A stretch of DNA of 64,000 nucleotides, taken from positions 62,001 to 126,000 of the forward strand of contig NZ_FNJN01000008.1 of the NCBI RefSeq assembly GCF_900104345.1. Reading direction: 5' to 3'. Position 1 is the stretch's first letter. The number at the start of each line of letters is the position of its first letter. Shown here in pieces: positions 60,578 through 64,000 of the stretch. This DNA comes from Microbacterium testaceum StLB037 (lineage in GTDB: Bacteria > Actinomycetota > Actinomycetes > Actinomycetales > Microbacteriaceae). Below the pieces are notes generated by a model. That model was not told where the DNA came from. It was given only the letters and a program-made list of their open reading frames with translations, and made no database searches. A program made the translations under genes and the position numbers.

Positions 60578-60594
60578 GATCTGAGGAGGTCCAC

Positions 60595-61233
60595 GTGAGC
60601 GGTCATGAGGCGAACGAACGGTTCGTGCAGGAGTCGACGGTCGAGCCCGAGCACATCGCTCGCGCCCGGGCGCACGCGCTCGAGCTCGGAGCGGCGCCCA
60701 TCAGCCCCGCGGTCGGAGCCCAAGCCGCGGTGATCTCGGCGGCATCCCGTGCTCTCAACATCGTCGAGGTGGGCACCGGCGGCGGCGTGTCGGGCCTCTG
60801 GCTGCTGCACGGTTCGCCCCGCGCGACGATCACCACGATCGACAGCGAACCCGAGCACCTCGGGGCCGCTCGCTCCGCATTCTCGGACGCCCGCGTGCCC
60901 GCCGCGCGTGCCCGATTCATCACCGGGCGGGCATCCGATGTCCTGCCGCGCATGAACGAGGCGTCGTACGACATCGTCTTCATCGACGCCGACCCCGAAG
61001 GCGTCATCGAATACGTCGAGCACGGCCTGCGTCTGGTGCGCGCCGGCGGGACCGTCCTCATCCCCCGCGTCCTCGCGCACGGCGCGGTCGCCGACCCGGT
61101 GCGCCGCGACGCGGTGACCACGGCCTACCGCTCGCTGATTCAAGAGGTGCAGTCCTCCCCCGCCGTCATCGGCGCCCTGTCGACCACGGGCGAAGGCCTG
61201 CTGCAGCTCACGACCCGTCCACCCGAGGCCTGA
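60595..61233 (+). CDS. SAM-dependent O-methyltransferase
   Basis: A 212-residue Rossmann methyltransferase of the class I O-methyltransferase family 3 (Rv1220c-like). It has IVEVGTGGGVSGLWLL (motif I, SAM glycine loop), ITTIDSEPEHLGAA (acidic loop), YDIVFIDADPEGVIEYVEHG (the metal/SAM Asp) and AGGTVLIPRVLA. An N-terminal HEANERFVQESTVEP resembles the family's substrate lid. Cytosolic. The GTG start has a near-perfect Shine-Dalgarno. Substrate unknown. In many actinobacteria sigE and htrA stand between this gene and tatB; they are absent here. Confidence 0.88.
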   Translation: MSGHEANERFVQESTVEPEHIARARAHALELGAAPISPAVGAQAAVISAASRALNIVEVGTGGGVSGLWLLHGSPRATITTIDSEPEHLGAARSAFSDARVPAARARFITGRASDVLPRMNEASYDIVFIDADPEGVIEYVEHGLRLVRAGGTVLIPRVLAHGAVADPVRRDAVTTAYRSLIQEVQSSPAVIGALSTTGEGLLQLTTRPPEA

Positions 61234-61263
61234 ACCTCTCCCCGCGAAGCACGCGGGAACGAA

Positions 61264-61293
61264 GAAGGCCGGCCCCCGCGGGAGCCGGCCTTC
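61264..61293. terminator. Terminator between the O-methyltransferase and DUF3117 genes
   Basis: GAAGGCCGGC and GCCGGCCTTC form a 10-bp stem with an inner CCC/GGG closure. It sits between two convergent genes and can work for both. Confidence 0.85.
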
Positions 61294-61309
61294 ACTGCGT
61301 CGATGGTCG

Positions 61310-61480
61310 TCAGGCGGTGACGACACCACCGAGCACGTCGTAGAGTTCCTTCGCCTCGGCGTCGTTCACCGAGACGACGAGTCGCCCGCCACCCTCGAGC
61401 GGCACGCGCACGATGATCAACCGGCCCTCCTTCACGGCCTCCATCGGTCCGTCGCCGGTACGCGGCTTCATGGCTGCCAT
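61310..61480 (-). CDS. DUF3117 small conserved protein
   Basis: A 56-residue protein (MAAMKPRTGDGPMEAV opening, RLIIVRVPLEGGGRLV centre, AKELYDVLGGVV end) that matches the very conserved actinobacterial DUF3117 family (Rv1211-like). The sequence is short but strongly family-like, with AAAGGGGG upstream of the ATG. Function unknown. It lies between a convergent methyltransferase gene and the PIG-V-like gene. Confidence 0.92.
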   Translation of the reverse strand: MAAMKPRTGDGPMEAVKEGRLIIVRVPLEGGGRLVVSVNDAEAKELYDVLGGVVTA

Positions 61481-61573
61481 CGCGGCCCCCTTTTCGTCGT
61501 TGGTCTGCCTGAGAAGTTTACCGGTATCCCGCGTGGCGGGTCGTACAGGCGGGTCGGCGGGGGCGGATCTGGG

Positions 61574-62797
61574 TCAGGGAATCTGCCAATACGTGTTCGC
61601 GAGGGCGTACATGTTGTAGATCCACCACCACTGTCCGAGCAGCGCGAGAGCGAGAACGCCGAACCGCCACGCGCGCGATTTCGGCACCGCGAGGGCGCCC
61701 CACAGCGGCGAGATCGGCACGAGCAACCGGAAGATGCTGGACTGCGGGAAGAACACCAGCAGCAGGTAGACGAGGTAGCTCGCCGACCACAGTCGCACCT
61801 CGATGCCCAGTCGCTTCACCTGCGGCGAGAACAGCAGCAGCGCGGCGATGGCCACCACCATCAGCGCGAGGAACACGTAGCCCGTGACGGCGCCGAGCCC
61901 CCACCGGGTGAACCAGAACCCCGCGGCCTCGACGAACCCGTCGAAGGGGACGAAGCCCCGCCCCGAGTCCCCGAGCCAGTTGCGCCGCCACGCCAACTCG
62001 GTCGCCAGGTACGCGCCCGGGTCGCCCGTGACGATCCCCGCGATCACCTGCCACGCGAAGCCCACCACGACCGAAAGTCCGCCGAGGGCCACGAGATGCG
62101 CGATGTCGCGCGTCGTAAGCGGATCCTTCCGTCGGCGCACGAAGCGGTATACCCCGTAGAGACCGAGGAACAGAGCGAAGGCGAGGATCCCGGGGCGCGT
62201 GAACCCCATCGCCGGGACCAGCAGATAGAGCCAGCCCCATCGACGTCGCTGCACGCACCGGAGGGCCAGGAAGAGGAAGAACAGGAACAGCGCCTCGGCG
62301 TACCCCACCTGGAACAGGGCGGCGAGCGGACCGCACGCGAAGAAGACCACGGCCCACATCGCGGCGGAGTCGCCGATCCGATCCCGCAGCATCGAATGCA
62401 GCACGAGGCACGCACCGAACCCCGCGGCCAACGAGATGGTGACGGCCCCGGCGCCCCACGAGCCGAGCAGGAATCCGAGTCCGGCCGAGAGGTACGAATA
62501 CAGCGGCATGAACGCCCACGCGTTCTCGGCGACGTGACCGCCCGCGGCGAGGGGCAGATCAACGGGATATCCCGACACCGCGGCGAGCCAGTACCACTGC
62601 GCATCCCACCCGAGCGCGAGCTTATCGAGCGAGGGGGCCACACCGTACCGCGACCCGGGCCCCGACAGCGCAGAGGCCAGCAGGAAGAATCCCGTCGTGA
62701 CCACGCGCGCCGCACCGTAGACGATGGCGATGCGCGCCGGCACGGGCAGGCGCTCCCACCATCCGACCCGCGTGCGCGTCGTGGCCGCGGCGGTCAC
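61574..62797 (-). CDS. PIG-V-like mannosyltransferase (GT-C fold)
   Basis: A 407-residue multi-pass membrane glycosyltransferase of the PIG-V/GT-C type. It has the WDAQWYW motif (around residue 63) after the first membrane segment, with the extracytoplasmic Asp, then QVGYAEALFLFF. About ten membrane segments follow, and FPQSSIFRLLVPISPLWG ends the core. It would use polyprenyl-phospho-mannose on the outer face. The GTG overlaps the dapE stop as GTGA. Acceptor unknown; actinobacterial members mannosylate glycolipids or proteins. Confidence 0.82.
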   Translation of the reverse strand: MTAAATTRTRVGWWERLPVPARIAIVYGAARVVTTGFFLLASALSGPGSRYGVAPSLDKLALGWDAQWYWLAAVSGYPVDLPLAAGGHVAENAWAFMPLYSYLSAGLGFLLGSWGAGAVTISLAAGFGACLVLHSMLRDRIGDSAAMWAVVFFACGPLAALFQVGYAEALFLFFLFLALRCVQRRRWGWLYLLVPAMGFTRPGILAFALFLGLYGVYRFVRRRKDPLTTRDIAHLVALGGLSVVVGFAWQVIAGIVTGDPGAYLATELAWRRNWLGDSGRGFVPFDGFVEAAGFWFTRWGLGAVTGYVFLALMVVAIAALLLFSPQVKRLGIEVRLWSASYLVYLLLVFFPQSSIFRLLVPISPLWGALAVPKSRAWRFGVLALALLGQWWWIYNMYALANTYWQIP

Positions 62798-63870
62798 GAC
62801 CCGCTCAACCAGGCACGAAGGCCGCGCTCGACGGCGTCGATCTGCGCGATCGGAACCCGCTCCTCGTCGTGGTGAGCGAGGTGCGGGTCACCGGGACCGT
62901 AGTTGACGGCGGGGATGCCGAGCGCCGAGAACCGCGCCACGTCCGTCCAGCCGTACTTCGGTTTGGGGGTGGCACCCACGGCATCCACGAAGTCCTTCGC
63001 CAGGGCCGCGTCGAGGCCGGGACGAGCTCCTTCGGCCACGTCGACGATCTCGACGTCGAAGCCCGTGAACACGTCGGTGACGACGCGGGTGGCGGCGGCG
63101 GCGTCACGGCTCGGCGCGAAGCGGTAGTTGACCTCGACCGCGCACGCGTCGGGGATGACGTTGCCCGCGACCCCGCCCGAGATGCTGACAGCGTTCAAGC
63201 CCTCGCGGTAGACAAGACCCTCGACCTCGATCTCGCGGGCACGGTACTCGGCCAGGCGCGCGAGGATCGGCGCGGCCTTGTGGATCGCGTTCTCGCCGAT
63301 CCACGATCGCGCGCTGTGCGCACGGACTCCCTCGGTGCGCACGATGGCGCGGAGCGTGCCGTTGCAGCCGCCCTCGACCTCGCCGTTGCTCGGTTCGCCG
63401 AGGATCGCGAAGTCGCCCTCGAACAGGTCCGGGCGGTTGCGCGAGAGCCGACCGAGGCCGTTCAGCGCCGAGTCGACCTCTTCGTGGTCGTACCACATCC
63501 AGGTGATGTCGACCGGGGGCGCGGTGAGCTCGGCGGCGAGCTTGAGCTGCACCGCGACGCCCGCCTTCATGTCGACCGTCCCGCGGCCCCAGATGACGTC
63601 CTCGCCGTCGACCGTGCGGTCCTCGACGGGGAGGTTGCGGTTGATCGGCACGGTGTCGATGTGCCCGGCGATGACGACCCTGCGGTCGCGCCCCAGGGCG
63701 GTGCGGGCGACGATGGTGTCGCCGTCGCGGATGACCTCGAGGTGGGGGTACGCGGAGACGGCGGCCTCGATGGCATCCGCGAGAGGGGTCTCGTCTCCCG
63801 AGACGCTGTGGATGTCGCAGACGGCTCGCGTCAGGGCGGCCGAGGACTGGGTGAGGTCGAGCGCGGGCAT
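62794..63870 (-). CDS. dapE: Succinyl-diaminopimelate desuccinylase
   Basis: A 358-residue M20 metallopeptidase-fold enzyme that hydrolyses N-succinyl-LL-diaminopimelate in the lysine/cell-wall DAP pathway. Metal ligands are in AGHIDTVP (His, Asp), WGRGTVDMKAG (bridging Asp), WYDHEEVDS (catalytic Glu pair), GEPSNG and the terminal HLAHHDEERVP (His). Length is that of the actinobacterial family. The dapD gene is divergent 42 bases away, so both steps of the succinylase branch flank one control region. Confidence 0.93.
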   Translation of the reverse strand: MPALDLTQSSAALTRAVCDIHSVSGDETPLADAIEAAVSAYPHLEVIRDGDTIVARTALGRDRRVVIAGHIDTVPINRNLPVEDRTVDGEDVIWGRGTVDMKAGVAVQLKLAAELTAPPVDITWMWYDHEEVDSALNGLGRLSRNRPDLFEGDFAILGEPSNGEVEGGCNGTLRAIVRTEGVRAHSARSWIGENAIHKAAPILARLAEYRAREIEVEGLVYREGLNAVSISGGVAGNVIPDACAVEVNYRFAPSRDAAAATRVVTDVFTGFDVEIVDVAEGARPGLDAALAKDFVDAVGATPKPKYGWTDVARFSALGIPAVNYGPGDPHLAHHDEERVPIAQIDAVERGLRAWLSGS

Positions 63871-63900
63871 GCCCCGATCTTCCCACAGCCGGTGCCCCAG

Positions 63901-63906
63901 TACCCT
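63901..63906 (+). promoter_or_regulatory. -10 box for leaderless dapD transcript
   Basis: TACCCT, exactly 6 bases before GTG 63913. It is the clearest leaderless case together with the phosphotransferase gene. Confidence 0.55.
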
Positions 63907-63912
63907 GGGACG

Positions 63913-64000
63913 GTGAGCAACGAACGACGCATCAGCGCTGCCGGCCTCTCGACGCGAACCACCGGGGGGACGGTGCTCGACGCCTGGTTCCCGAAGCCGG
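63913..64000 (+). CDS. dapD: Tetrahydrodipicolinate N-succinyltransferase, N-terminal fragment
   Basis: The first 29 codons of a gene cut by the right edge. GLSTRTTGGTVLDAWFPKP corresponds to the conserved opening of actinobacterial DapD (GxAT-x4-GxVLDtWFP). DapD transfers succinyl from succinyl-CoA to tetrahydrodipicolinate, two steps before DapE. The position divergent to dapE supports this. Only a fragment is visible, so catalytic residues cannot be checked. Confidence 0.8.
   Translation, partial: MSNERRISAAGLSTRTTGGTVLDAWFPKP

Noticed and set aside
1..64000. tRNA, rRNA or riboswitch genes
   Set aside because: No cloverleaf ends, rRNA segments or conserved riboswitch cores were recognised by eye. 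A covariance-model scan would be decisive.

Overview
The window looks like chromosomal DNA of a high-GC Gram-positive actinobacterium, most likely a Microbacterium-like member of the Microbacteriaceae. The grounds are very GC-rich third codon positions, GTG starts and GTGA/ATGA gene overlaps, a C50 carotenoid operon of the Corynebacterium/Microbacteriaceae type, and two long blocks whose gene content matches mycobacterial neighbourhoods (Rv3193c-Rv3211 and Rv1201c-Rv1232c, from memory of that genome). No rRNA, tRNA, CRISPR array, insertion sequence or prophage gene was recognised, so the genus is an inference.

Region 1 (1-18.9 kb) is an exopolysaccharide locus. A mostly leftward series holds GDP-L-fucose synthesis (fcl, gmd), a fucosyltransferase-like protein, an O-antigen-polymerase-like membrane protein, six glycosyltransferases (CgeB-like, three GT4, one GT2, one WecG/TagA), an O-acetyltransferase and a GT8-like protein. 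A rightward Wzx-like flippase sits inside the series. A CPBP protease, a low-molecular-weight tyrosine phosphatase, a Wzz/BY-kinase and a DUF4012 protein follow. The sugar genes are visibly less GC-rich than the rest, which suggests transfer. The initiating sugar-phosphate transferase is not in the window.

Region 2 (19.1-21.9 kb) holds a small secreted LPATG wall-anchor protein with its own terminator, then cupin, SMP-30 and SUMF1-like genes. Region 3 (21.9-28.1 kb) is a divergent MarR regulator plus idi-crtE-crtB-crtI-crtYe-crtYf-crtEb, almost all translationally coupled, enough to make a C50 carotenoid from IPP.

Region 4 (28.3-49.5 kb) is a conserved actinobacterial block: UPF0182 membrane protein, Lon-like PDZ protease, DUF2342 zincin, an E1-like cysteine protein, UvrD2-type helicase, NudC, a phosphotransferase, the AdnA/AdnB helicase-nuclease pair, DUF3107, a small membrane protein, a ferritin-like protein and an RhlE-type helicase. 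A tandem palindromic repeat lies between the phosphotransferase and adnB. Region 5 (49.7-64 kb) holds a PHP phosphoesterase, an EEP-family protein, an Xaa-Pro aminopeptidase coupled to a gamma-glutamyltransferase, an alpha/beta hydrolase with a YflT-like membrane protein, a PRC/MgtE_N/CBS protein with DUF1003 and Mrp, TatB, an O-methyltransferase, DUF3117, a PIG-V-like mannosyltransferase coupled to dapE, and the start of dapD.

Two window-wide signals stand out. Many genes have a TANNNT-like -10 box exactly 6-7 bases before the start codon, which points to leaderless mRNAs and settles several starts. The heptamer GGATGCC (or GGCATCC) is strongly over-represented outside the polysaccharide locus, and it recurs in coding frames where it forces otherwise avoided codons.
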